Assembly: GCA_022712835.1 (NCBI GenBank)
Contig: JAFLJU010000107.1
Coordinates: 1-9,698 of the forward strand
Source: Desulfobacteraceae bacterium
Lineage (GTDB): Bacteria > Desulfobacterota > Desulfobacteria > Desulfobacterales > Desulfobacteraceae
Direction: 5' to 3'
Length of the DNA: 9,698 bases
Shown: in pieces, positions 1 through 6,486 of the stretch
Position numbering within the stretch: the stretch's first letter is position 1
Layout: each line of letters begins with the position of its first letter
Translations under genes and position numbers: made by a program
Notes under the pieces: generated by a model
Told to the model about the DNA's origin: nothing
The model's input: the letters and a program-made list of their open reading frames with translations, nothing else
The model's database searches: none

Positions 1-181
1 TCATATAGCTGTGCTTGATGATATTGGAACAGGCCTCATCAACGGCAAGGGTGATATGGTCGGAGTCATCCTCTGAAAAACCAATGGTTAGGGTGACTTT
101 TCTCATGACCTCCCGAATCAGTGATAGGTATTTTGGATGGGAGGGAATGCTAAATTGAATATTGTCTGATATCATCTTCAT
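1..181 (-). CDS. RsbW-like anti-sigma factor / serine kinase, N-terminal part (cut by left edge)
   Basis: About 60 residues are visible, beginning MKMISDNIQFSIPSHPKYL and reaching the motif DEACSNIIKHSY, where the window ends. That motif is the N-box of the HATPase_c_2 family (RsbW/SpoIIAB: the E and N bind Mg-ATP), and the spacing from the N terminus fits. In the known family the protein phosphorylates a STAS antagonist on serine and, in its other state, sequesters a sigma factor or another target. The start is 10 nt after the stop of the upstream phosphatase gene, so the two are very likely cotranscribed. No good Shine-Dalgarno precedes the ATG at 181; a second ATG two codons on (175) is an alternative. 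The C-terminal G-box region lies outside the window, so catalytic completeness cannot be judged. Family assignment is fairly sure; the target is unknown. Confidence 0.82.
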   Translation of the reverse strand, partial: MKMISDNIQFSIPSHPKYLSLIREVMRKVTLTIGFSEDDSDHITLAVDEACSNIIKHSYM

Positions 182-191
182 TTTGCCCAAA

Positions 192-1535
192 TCAATGGGC
201 TCTCCGATTTTCTTCCATATCCACCCCGATGCTCAACAAGGTCAAATCATCGCTTTTGCCTTGCCCTAGGGTATGCCGATCAACGGCAGCGGCAATATTG
301 CGAATCAGAATATCCGGATTTTCCGGCTGCTTTTGAATTTCCAGTAAAAGTCGTTCCATTCCAAAAAGTTTTCCGGATCCGTTTTTGGCTTCCGTAATCC
401 CGTCTGTATAAATGGTCAGGCAGGACCCTTCCTTTAGGTTAAAGGTTTCCTGTTCATAGGAAATGCCTGGAATAATTCCCAGGGGCAGACCTTTTGTGGC
501 ATCAGAGCCTAATAGACGGGTGCCATTTTCATCGGTATAAATCGGAGAAAGATGCCCCCCATTGGAAAATTGAATCTGTCGTTTGGGCAGATCCAGAAGA
601 ATATAAACAAGGGTGACAAACATGCCTCGTTTTGCCCGGGCACAGAGCATCTCATTGACCTGTTCCAACAGTTGGGAAGGGGTCTGACATACCAGTGCAT
701 AGTATTGGAGATCGCTGGTGAGCCGGGCCATGAAAAGGGAGGCCGAAATACCTTTGCCCGATACATCCCCCAGGACGATACCCAGCCGGTCGTTGGGCAG
801 AGGGAAAAAATTATAAAAGTCTCCACCGATTTCAAGGGCTGGCTGGTTCATGGCTGCAAAACAATATCCTTTGATATCCGGCAGGGTCTGGGGTAAAAAA
901 CTTTCCTGAACTTCCTTTGCCAACGATAGATCCCGTTCAAGGGTTTCCTTTTTCAGGATGGTCTGGTGCATTTTTGCTGTATCAATGGCCACGGCTGCAC
1001 TGGACCCGATGGTGATGAGCATCTCCAGTTCTTCCTGGGTGAAATAAAAAGGGGCGCACAACTTGTTCATGACCTGAATGATGCCCAGGGTAATCCCACG
1101 GGTTTTCAGGGGCACACAGAGCATGGCCCGGGTCCGGTAGTTTGTCCGTTTATCATAAGCTAAGGAGAATTTAGGATGTTCATACGCATCCTTAAGGTTA
1201 AGCGGAATACCCGATTGTGCGACTGACCCGGCAATCCCCAGTCCTTTTTTCAACCGGAAGATTTCTTTGATTTCGTTGCCCACATCCCCCATGGCAATTT
1301 GAAAGGTCAGATCGCCGGTTTTTTCATCCCTGAGGAGCAGGCTCACGGAATCGGCCAGAAATGCTTTTTTTGTGGTTTCCATAATATGGGTCAACAGTTT
1401 GTCAATGGAGAGTTCCGAATTGATTAGATTGGCAATTTCAATGCAGTTGGACAATCGTTGAACTTTGCTCATACAGGATTTCAGTTCGGTTGACTGATCT
1501 GAAATATGATTATTTTCGGGAATGTTTTCCATCAT
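192..1535 (-). CDS. GAF-domain SpoIIE/PP2C-type serine phosphatase (RsbU-like)
   Basis: This is a cytosolic signalling phosphatase expected to dephosphorylate a STAS anti-anti-sigma protein. Counting from a TTG at 1574 (460 aa), residues about 45-200 form a GAF sensor domain, 210-228 a coiled linker with the typical EVQESFLP, and 236-452 the SpoIIE phosphatase domain. The metal-binding and core motifs are all present: GGDFYNFF (250-257), GDVSGKG (269-275), NGGH (338-341), YTDGITEA (389-396) and SDDLTLL (441-447). It should therefore be catalytically competent. No transmembrane segment is evident, so any signal is probably a cytosolic ligand or a partner protein. The start is uncertain. I chose the ATG at 1535 (MMENIPENN) because the TTG at 1574 is itself part of a TTGACA box with a -10-like element 17 nt on. 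A translation start at 1574 has only a weak AGG upstream. An RsbW-like kinase gene follows in the same direction. Confidence 0.88.
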   Translation of the reverse strand: MMENIPENNHISDQSTELKSCMSKVQRLSNCIEIANLINSELSIDKLLTHIMETTKKAFLADSVSLLLRDEKTGDLTFQIAMGDVGNEIKEIFRLKKGLGIAGSVAQSGIPLNLKDAYEHPKFSLAYDKRTNYRTRAMLCVPLKTRGITLGIIQVMNKLCAPFYFTQEELEMLITIGSSAAVAIDTAKMHQTILKKETLERDLSLAKEVQESFLPQTLPDIKGYCFAAMNQPALEIGGDFYNFFPLPNDRLGIVLGDVSGKGISASLFMARLTSDLQYYALVCQTPSQLLEQVNEMLCARAKRGMFVTLVYILLDLPKRQIQFSNGGHLSPIYTDENGTRLLGSDATKGLPLGIIPGISYEQETFNLKEGSCLTIYTDGITEAKNGSGKLFGMERLLLEIQKQPENPDILIRNIAAAVDRHTLGQGKSDDLTLLSIGVDMEENRRAH

Positions 1536-1545
1536 TATATTAAAA

Positions 1546-1574
1546 TCTATATAGAGCCCTTTCCATTTTGTCAA
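1546..1574 (-). promoter_or_regulatory. Putative sigma70-type promoter for the phosphatase-kinase pair
   Basis: On the minus strand TTGACA (1574-1569) is followed after exactly 17 nt by TATAGA (1551-1546), which matches four of six positions of the -10 consensus. Transcription would begin near 1540, leaving only a few nucleotides before the ATG at 1535, that is, nearly leaderless. This is a consensus match only. The same bases would be coding if the TTG at 1574 were the true start. Confidence 0.4.
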
Positions 1575-1680
1575 TCACTGACCTGAGAATAGGTGACAGA
1601 TGATGGGCGCTTTTTTGCCTTTTAGTTTACAAATTTGTGGGGCAACATTGAGATAGCCGTTTTTTGGAGCCTGATTTCCG

Positions 1681-1709
1681 TTGACAGCTCAAACCCCTTA
1701 CGGTATCAA
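1681..1709 (+). promoter_or_regulatory. mlaF: Putative sigma70-type promoter of the mla operon
   Basis: A perfect TTGACA at 1681-1686 is followed after 17 nt by TATCAA (1704-1709; four of six matches). This predicts a start near 1716 and a leader of about 36 nt before mlaF. The rest of the divergent gap (1575-1751) holds a 10-bp palindrome ACAAATTTGT at 1629-1638 and AT-rich sequence just before mlaF; I recognise no operator there. Confidence 0.45.
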
Positions 1710-1751
1710 TGGGCGTCGATTATAAATTTTAAATGATATACGTGAACCCCT

Positions 1752-2543
1752 ATGATCAGAGTTGAAAATCTCGTCAAAAAATACGGTAATACGGTGGCAT
1801 CCAACCGTCTGAACTGCCGGTTCGAGCAAGGAAAAGTCACGGTGATCCTTGGGGGAAGCGGGTCGGGCAAAAGTACCCTTTTGCGTCAGATCACAGGGCT
1901 TGAACGCCCGGACTCCGGTTCTATTTATTTTGACGGAATGGATCTGACCCTTGCCAGTAAAAAAAAGCTCTATGTAAAAAGAAAAAAAATGGGGATGCTC
2001 TTCCAGGGATCTGCCCTGTTTAATTATCTGAATATTTTTGAAAACATCGCCTTTCCCTTGCGGGAGCATACAAAAATCGCAGAAAGTGTGATCAAAACCA
2101 TTGTCACCATGAAGCTTGAAATGGTGGGATTGAGGGGGACAGAAAAATTGATGCCCTCCCAGCTTTCCGGCGGAATGATGAAGCGGGTGGGGCTTGCCAG
2201 GGCCATTGTCATGGATCCTAAAATTATCTTTTATGATGAACCCACCTCGGGTCTTGACCCTATTTCAACCGGTGTGATTGGTAAACTTATCATGGATTTA
2301 AATTCAAAGCTCAATATTACCTCTGTGGTGGTTTCCCATGACATAAAATCCAGTTTTCGGATTGCAGACAAAATTATAATTCTTTTTTATGGGGATATTA
2401 TTGCCGAAGGAAGTGTTGACGAGATTAGAAATTCTGAGGATTTACGGGTAAAACAATTTATCAATGGGGAGCCTGAAGGGCCGATTCCCTTTAATAGAAC
2501 TGATAAAAACTATCTGGATGAACTTTTAATGGAGCAGGAATGA
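1752..2543 (+). CDS. mlaF: MlaF: ATPase subunit of the phospholipid (MCE-type) ABC transporter
   Basis: This cytoplasmic ATPase energises the inner-membrane MlaFED complex, which moves phospholipids between the inner membrane and the periplasmic carrier MlaC and so helps keep outer-membrane lipid asymmetry. At 263 aa it is close to the E. coli protein. Visible motifs are Walker A GGSGSGKST (34-42), Q-loop FQGSALF (84-90), signature LSGGMMKR (138-145), Walker B IIFYDE (158-163) and the H-loop histidine in VVSHD (196). The C-terminal tail QFINGEPEGPIPF (235-247) matches the MlaF-specific extension that packs against the partner ATPase and the MlaB site in E. coli. The start is set by an in-frame TGA at 1743-1745. 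There is no clear Shine-Dalgarno, which is odd for the first gene of an operon. mlaE follows 3 nt after the stop. Confidence 0.95.
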   Translation: MIRVENLVKKYGNTVASNRLNCRFEQGKVTVILGGSGSGKSTLLRQITGLERPDSGSIYFDGMDLTLASKKKLYVKRKKMGMLFQGSALFNYLNIFENIAFPLREHTKIAESVIKTIVTMKLEMVGLRGTEKLMPSQLSGGMMKRVGLARAIVMDPKIIFYDEPTSGLDPISTGVIGKLIMDLNSKLNITSVVVSHDIKSSFRIADKIIILFYGDIIAEGSVDEIRNSEDLRVKQFINGEPEGPIPFNRTDKNYLDELLMEQE

Positions 2544-2546
2544 ACC

Positions 2547-3320
2547 GTGAGCTTTGATATCCCGGCACTCATTGGACGGTCCACACTCAATAGAATTCAG
2601 GTGCTGGGACAAAGCACCATTTTTTTGGTGATTGCCTTTATCCAGGCGTTTCTCCCTCCTTTTAGGTTTATCCGGCTGCTCAAGGAAATTGAATTTATAG
2701 GATCAAGGTCCATTTTGATTGTAGCGGTTACCGGGCTTTTTACGGGGATGGTGCTGGGTCTTCAGGGGTATCACACTCTGACGCAGTTCGGGGCAGAAGC
2801 GCTTTTAGGGTCTGCGGTGGCCCTTTCCATCATCCGGGAACTGGGGCCGGTTCTCTGTGCCCTCATGGTAACAGGACGTGCCGGGTCTGCCATTGCAGCC
2901 CAGATAGGGATCATGAAAATCACCGATCAGTTTCCTGCCCTTGAAATGATGGCCATTGATCCTGTGAAATATGTGATCAGTCCTAAAATTATCGCCGGTA
3001 TCATTTCTCTACCTCTTTTGACCGCTGTCTTTGATGTGATAGGGATCATGGGGGGCTACCTTGTCGGTGTCAAGCTTCTTGGGGTGAACGAAGGGGCATA
3101 TTTTGGTAAGATGGTTTCCGCCGTCACCTTTACCGATATTTATGGGGGAATATTGAAATCCTTAAGTTTCGGGCTTTTAATCGCCTGGATACCCTCCTAC
3201 ATGGGGTTTATGGCAGAACCCACCACAGAAGGGGTGAGCACCGCCACAACCAATGCCGTTGTGCTGACCTCTCTTTCAATACTGATTGTGGATTATATCT
3301 TGACATCTTTACTACTATAG
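2547..3320 (+). CDS. mlaE: MlaE: permease subunit of the phospholipid ABC transporter
   Basis: This inner-membrane permease of the MlaE/YrbE family (257 aa) forms the lipid path of the transporter as a dimer with MlaF below and the MlaD ring above. The family hallmark is clear: RELGPVLCALMVTGRAGSA (97-115), then IGIMKITDQFPALEMMAIDP, which includes the coupling segment that contacts the ATPase. Several hydrophobic spans are visible (about 54-73, 88-108, 146-175, 205-225, 235-256), preceded by an amphipathic N-terminal interfacial helix. The GTG start has a good Shine-Dalgarno (AGGA at 2536-2539, 7 nt spacing) that overlaps the end of mlaF, consistent with tight translational coupling. The stop TAG overlaps the AGGA used by mlaD. 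Confidence 0.95.
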   Translation: MSFDIPALIGRSTLNRIQVLGQSTIFLVIAFIQAFLPPFRFIRLLKEIEFIGSRSILIVAVTGLFTGMVLGLQGYHTLTQFGAEALLGSAVALSIIRELGPVLCALMVTGRAGSAIAAQIGIMKITDQFPALEMMAIDPVKYVISPKIIAGIISLPLLTAVFDVIGIMGGYLVGVKLLGVNEGAYFGKMVSAVTFTDIYGGILKSLSFGLLIAWIPSYMGFMAEPTTEGVSTATTNAVVLTSLSILIVDYILTSLLL

Positions 3321-3328
3321 GATTTAAA

Positions 3329-3775
3329 TTGATCATCATGTATGGGAAAAAAACAGAAATTTCAGTGGGTCTTTTTATGATTCTGGGCATGCTTTGCCTA
3401 GTGTACTTATCCGTCAACCTTGGGTCGGTTGAGTTGTTCGGGTCAGATGCCTACACCATTACTGCAAGATTTGGATCCATTGAAGGGCTTGAGCCCGGTG
3501 CTTCGGTCGAAATAGCAGGCGTTCCCGTGGGCAAGGTCAAGCAGATTTCCCTTGATGAGGACAATGCCCTGGTGAAAATGGAGATAAAAAAAGGAACAAA
3601 AATTTCCGATGACACCATCGCTTCCATCCGAACCAAAGGGATGATTGGAGATAAATTTGTCAAATTATCACCGGGCGGATCTGAAGATTTGTTGGAAGAT
3701 TCAGACTCCCTGATGGATACGGAATCGGCCATCAGCCTGGAAGAATTAATCAGTAAATATATTTTTCAAAAATAG
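3329..3775 (+). CDS. mlaD: MlaD: MCE-domain periplasmic ring subunit
   Basis: This protein is anchored by one N-terminal transmembrane helix (about 11-29) and has a single periplasmic MCE domain (about 42-118). The characteristic core is IEGLEPGASVEIAGVPVGKV (51-70), and IRTKGMIGDKFVKLSPGG (100-117) follows. In E. coli such subunits form a hexameric ring on MlaE that passes lipid to or from MlaC. The C-terminal SAISLEELISKYIF resembles the short MlaD helix that lines the ring pore. The 148-aa length is somewhat shorter than the E. coli protein but nothing essential seems lost. I take the TTG at 3329 as start because an AGGA (3319-3322) sits 6 nt upstream. The ATG at 3338 would have 15 nt spacing and only loses three residues. 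Confidence 0.93.
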   Translation: MIIMYGKKTEISVGLFMILGMLCLVYLSVNLGSVELFGSDAYTITARFGSIEGLEPGASVEIAGVPVGKVKQISLDEDNALVKMEIKKGTKISDDTIASIRTKGMIGDKFVKLSPGGSEDLLEDSDSLMDTESAISLEELISKYIFQK

Positions 3776-3783
3776 AGAAACCC

Positions 3784-4137
3784 ATGGGATTTAAAATTAA
3801 CAGCAGTGAAAAAGATGGGATCGCCTTGGTTAATGTGGAAGGCGAGATTGACATGTTTACCTCCCCCAATTTAAGGGACACTCTTTTGCCATTTTTTAAG
3901 AAAAAGGTAGAAGGGATCATCGTGGATCTGACCCTGGTTTCCTTTATGGATAGTTCTGGTATCGCCACCCTGGTGGAAGGACTGCAGTGGAGCAAAAAAG
4001 AAAGCCGTGAATTTATACTGACAGGTCTTGGTAAAACGGTTTTTAATGCCCTTTCCCTGACCAAGCTGGACAATGTATTTACCATTAAGCCGGATATAAA
4101 GGCAGCTCTTGATTGGATCAAAAACCCTTCGGTTTGA
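3784..4137 (+). CDS. STAS-domain protein: MlaB-like subunit or RsbV-like anti-anti-sigma factor
   Basis: This is a single-domain STAS protein of 117 aa. The diagnostic loop MDSSGIATL places a serine at residue 58 within DSSG, the position phosphorylated in SpoIIAA/RsbV proteins, so it looks able to take part in a partner switch. In Mla systems a STAS protein (MlaB) binds MlaF and is needed for its stability and activity. The gene lies between mlaD and mlaC, 8 nt after mlaD, and is clearly cotranscribed with the transporter, which supports an MlaB role. The RsbU/RsbW-type pair encoded divergently offers the alternative or additional role as their substrate. Sequence alone cannot separate these. 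In E. coli mlaB is the last gene, after mlaC; here it precedes mlaC. Confidence 0.9.
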   Translation: MGFKINSSEKDGIALVNVEGEIDMFTSPNLRDTLLPFFKKKVEGIIVDLTLVSFMDSSGIATLVEGLQWSKKESREFILTGLGKTVFNALSLTKLDNVFTIKPDIKAALDWIKNPSV

Positions 4138-4171
4138 GAGTGCTTTAATTATTAAGAATTTGGATGTGTTT

Positions 4172-4762
4172 ATGAAATATTTTGGAAAAATAGGGTTTTT
4201 TTTGCTGGTGATGTTCGTTTTTAGTGGGGGGTATACGGTATTTGCCTCTCCTGCCCGGGACCAGTTAAAGCTCAGTATGGATCAAATTCTTACCGTTTTG
4301 AGAACGCCCGAACTCAAAGGGGATGCCCAGAAGCAAAAACGCCGGGAGGCGCTTGGAACATTAGTGGAAGAACGGTTTGATTTTAAAAAAATGTCCCAAC
4401 TGAGCCTCGGCAGACACTGGAAAGAAAGAACAGAAGCTGAAAAGTTTGAGTTTGTGACCCTGTTCAGCCGTTTATTGAAAGATACCTATATCACTAAAAT
4501 TGAAGCTTATACCGATGAAAAGGTTGTTTTTCTTAAGGACCGGGTCGAGAAAAGAAAGGCCCAGGTGAACACTAAAATTATTACCAAAACCGTTGAAATC
4601 CCCATCAACTATAGAATGTTTACACGGAAAAATGACCAGTGGATGGTGTATGATATGGTCATTGAAGGGGTCAGCCTAATCGGCAACTATCGTTCCCAGT
4701 TCCGCCAGATGCTGGAAAAAGACTCCTTCGAAACCCTCATGGGTAAATTGAAACAAAAATAA
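4172..4762 (+). CDS. mlaC: MlaC: periplasmic phospholipid-binding carrier
   Basis: This is the soluble periplasmic shuttle between the outer-membrane MlaA side and the MlaFED complex. With a start at 4172 it is 196 aa and begins with a signal peptide: MKYFGKIGFFLLVMFVF, then a likely cleavage after VFA (residue 25). Family features are the helical segment with RFDFKKMSQLSLGRHW, the LFSRLLKDTYITKI helix and the C-terminal WMVYDMVIEGVSLIGNYR, which closely parallels the E. coli YDMIAEGVSMI region. I reject an upstream in-frame start at 4109, which would overlap the STAS gene and bury the signal peptide. The ATG at 4172 has a GGAT six nt upstream. No mlaA is in the window; it may lie elsewhere. 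I see no convincing terminator after the stop. Confidence 0.92.
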   Translation: MKYFGKIGFFLLVMFVFSGGYTVFASPARDQLKLSMDQILTVLRTPELKGDAQKQKRREALGTLVEERFDFKKMSQLSLGRHWKERTEAEKFEFVTLFSRLLKDTYITKIEAYTDEKVVFLKDRVEKRKAQVNTKIITKTVEIPINYRMFTRKNDQWMVYDMVIEGVSLIGNYRSQFRQMLEKDSFETLMGKLKQK

Positions 4763-4923
4763 ATAAATACCTCCTATCTGTTCGATTCCATAAATATCTA
4801 ATGGTTTCCTGACAACCCCCTCACATTTTTTTGTTAGATCTCCTCAAATTCATGCATGGCCGTTTTTCTCACAGATCTGTTGTCGGAAACAAGGGGAAAA
4901 CGGGTCACCATGACCGCTGCATC

Positions 4924-4963
4924 CTAACCATCCCCTAACACGTTGTTAAAACATCCCTAATAA
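4924..4963 (+). promoter_or_regulatory. pstC: Probable tandem Pho box: four direct repeats with 11-nt period
   Basis: Four heptamers start exactly 11 nt apart: CTAACCA (4924), CTAACAC (4935), TTAAAAC (4946) and CTAATAA (4957). The first and third spacers share ATCC, so the array also reads as two 18-nt boxes with a 22-nt period. Paired 7-nt direct repeats with 4-nt spacers, in tandem boxes, are the known architecture of PhoB/PhoP sites. The location upstream of a pst operon fits phosphate-starvation control. The -10-like TATCTT at 4972-4977 begins 8 nt after the last repeat, as expected when the box replaces a -35 element. The repeat wording differs from the E. coli CTGTCAT consensus and is closer to the Bacillus TTAACA style. 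The regulator identity is inferred. Confidence 0.72.
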
Positions 4964-4991
4964 AAGAAGCGTATCTTTGTTCTCGAAGTGA

Positions 4992-5033
4992 CCCCCTCCT
5001 TTGCCAGGAGTTGATCGGGTAAGAGAAGGGGGG
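4992..5033 (+). promoter_or_regulatory. Structured leader of the pst transcript
   Basis: A perfect small hairpin CTCCT-TTGCC-AGGAG (4996-5010) sits inside a larger possible pairing of CCCCC (4992-4996) with the G-run at 5028-5033. The AGGAG arm would otherwise look like a ribosome binding site, but no ATG follows it. The structure lies just after the predicted transcription start (about 4984) and before a run of nine T at 5049-5057. It could be an attenuation or stability element; this is inference from pairing only, and the C5/G6 outer pairing shares a base with the inner stem. Confidence 0.3.
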
Positions 5034-5059
5034 AAGAATTTGCAGGTGTTTTTTTTTAG

Positions 5060-5095
5060 TGTTGAGTTTAATGTTGAGTTAAATGTTGAGGTAAA
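5060..5095 (+). repeat. Three tandem 12-nt repeats forming the pstC ribosome binding site
   Basis: Three adjoining 12-mers are TGTTGAGTTTAA (5060-5071), TGTTGAGTTAAA (5072-5083) and TGTTGAGGTAAA (5084-5095), differing at two positions. The T-to-G change in the third copy creates GAGG, which is the Shine-Dalgarno of pstC six nt before its ATG at 5098. The array may have grown by slippage and could vary in copy number between strains. Confidence 0.85.
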
Positions 5096-5097
5096 GA

Positions 5098-6486
5098 ATG
5101 TCGCCTTCCAATCTGTTGCTGGTACTTTTAATGTTGACTACCGCCGGGTATTACCTGGGCCGCAGGCGTGCCTTGTCGGTCGGGAAACACAGTGGAGGAA
5201 CCTGTACCCTTCATTCCCGGCCCACCTATTATGGGGCTTTGTCCTCTTTGTGGTGTGCTGTGCCGGCGCTGGTGGTGTTTGGCTTCTGGCTGGCCTTTGA
5301 GTCAAGCATCATGATTGATATGGTGGTGTCCGGCCTGCCCGAGGAGATGCAAAAGCTTCCCCCTGACCGGCTGAATCTTTTGGTCAATGATATTAAAAAC
5401 CTGGTAGAGGGAAATATTGTCGGCGGTACCATCACACCGGCCATACAGGCCGCAGCGGATCAATACCGGAATCTTCTGGCCATCAGCCATGCCGCCCTGG
5501 CCGTTATCGTAATGGTTATCAGCAGCGGGGCGGTTCTCTGGGTTCAACGGCGTATCCAACCTAAACTTCGGGCCAGAAACCATGTGGAATCCTTTATAAA
5601 GTATATCCTGATTGCCTGTTCCACCCTGGCGATTTTTATCACCATCGGAATTGTTTTGTCTGTCCTTTACGAGGCCATACGGTTCTTTAAAATCATTCCC
5701 TTGCACGAGTTTTTACTGGGACTGAAATGGAGTCCCCAGATGGCGATTCGGGCAGACCAGATAGGGGCAACCGGTGCCTTTGGTGTTATTCCCGTCTTTA
5801 TGGGAACCCTTTTGATATCGGCCATTGCCATGTGTGTGTCCGTGCCAGTGGGGCTTATGTCCGCCATCTATCTGTGTGAATATGCAGATAAACGCTTTCG
5901 GGCCGTGGCAAAACCCTTGCTGGAAATTCTGGCTGGTATTCCCACGGTGGTCTATGGCTTTTTTGCGGCCCTTGTTGTGGCACCCATGATCCGGAATGCA
6001 GGTAGCGGTTTAGGGATGGAGGTTTCCTCGGAAAGTGCTTTGGCCGCAGGTCTTGTCATGGGGATCATGATCATTCCTTTTGTCTCTTCCCTTTCCGATG
6101 ATGTGATAAATGCGGTTCCCCAGTCGCTAAGGGACGGAGCCCTGGCTCTTGGGTCCACCCATTCTGAAACAATCTGCAAGGTGGTGTTGCCGGCAGCTTT
6201 GCCCGGTATTGTGGGAAGTGTTCTTCTGGCGGTCTCCCGGGCCATTGGAGAGACCATGATTGTGGTCATGGCAGCCGGTTTGTCTGCCAATTTAACCGTG
6301 AATCCATTAAAAACTGTAACCACCGTAACCGTCCAGATTGTGACCCTTTTGGTCGGGGATCAGGAGTTTGACAGTCCCAAGACCCTGGCCGCATTTGCCC
6401 TGGGGTTGATGCTTTTTCTGGTCACCCTGGTCCTCAATGTGATTGCCCTGGTGGTGGTGCGAAAATACAGGGAGCAATATGAATAA
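5098..6486 (+). CDS. pstC: PstC: long-form phosphate ABC transporter permease
   Basis: This is one of two inner-membrane permeases of the high-affinity phosphate transporter PstSCAB. It has 462 aa, against about 320 in E. coli. The extra length is an N-terminal region: TM spans at about 5-20 and 47-68, a roughly 60-residue probably periplasmic segment (70-128), and a third TM at about 129-149. This layout is known from long PstC proteins (a DUF3708-like N-terminal domain, named from memory). The standard permease core follows from about 165, with TGAFGVIPVFMGTLLIS (225-241), YLCEYA, EILAGIPTVVYGFFA (276-290) and the ATPase-coupling EAA loop LRDGALALGSTHSETICK (344-361). The start is bounded by an in-frame TAA at 5092-5094 and has GAGG at 6 nt. 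pstA overlaps the end by 8 nt, indicating coupling. Confidence 0.95.
   Translation: MSPSNLLLVLLMLTTAGYYLGRRRALSVGKHSGGTCTLHSRPTYYGALSSLWCAVPALVVFGFWLAFESSIMIDMVVSGLPEEMQKLPPDRLNLLVNDIKNLVEGNIVGGTITPAIQAAADQYRNLLAISHAALAVIVMVISSGAVLWVQRRIQPKLRARNHVESFIKYILIACSTLAIFITIGIVLSVLYEAIRFFKIIPLHEFLLGLKWSPQMAIRADQIGATGAFGVIPVFMGTLLISAIAMCVSVPVGLMSAIYLCEYADKRFRAVAKPLLEILAGIPTVVYGFFAALVVAPMIRNAGSGLGMEVSSESALAAGLVMGIMIIPFVSSLSDDVINAVPQSLRDGALALGSTHSETICKVVLPAALPGIVGSVLLAVSRAIGETMIVVMAAGLSANLTVNPLKTVTTVTVQIVTLLVGDQEFDSPKTLAAFALGLMLFLVTLVLNVIALVVVRKYREQYE

Larger units (their letters stand above)
4763..5097 (+). other. Intergenic region between mlaC and pstC (pst control region)
   Basis: This 335-nt gene-free stretch holds the probable Pho-type repeats (4924-4963), a leader hairpin (4992-5033), a run of nine T (5049-5057) and the 12-nt tandem repeats (5060-5095), each listed separately. 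The proximal half (4763-4920) contains short palindromes CATGCATG (4851-4858) and ACAGATCTGT (4871-4880), and the inverted repeat GGTCA-N3-TGACC (4903-4915). I cannot assign these. No protein-coding signal is convincing here. Confidence 0.6.

Noticed and set aside
552..1163. Plus-strand frames of 114 and 65 codons within the phosphatase gene
   Set aside because: They lie wholly antisense to clear GAF and SpoIIE coding sequence and show no recognisable domain.
1629..1638. ACAAATTTGT palindrome as an operator between the divergent units
   Set aside because: A single short AT-rich palindrome is expected by chance at modest frequency, and it overlaps neither promoter candidate.
4109..4171. An N-terminal extension of mlaC from a TTG inside the STAS gene
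   Set aside because: It would place a charged segment before an obvious signal peptide; the ATG at 4172 fits a secreted carrier.
5001..5300. A 99-codon plus-strand frame starting in the pst leader
   Set aside because: It overlaps the start of pstC in another frame, its sequence is low in structure, and the pstC frame has the better ribosome site and homology-like features.
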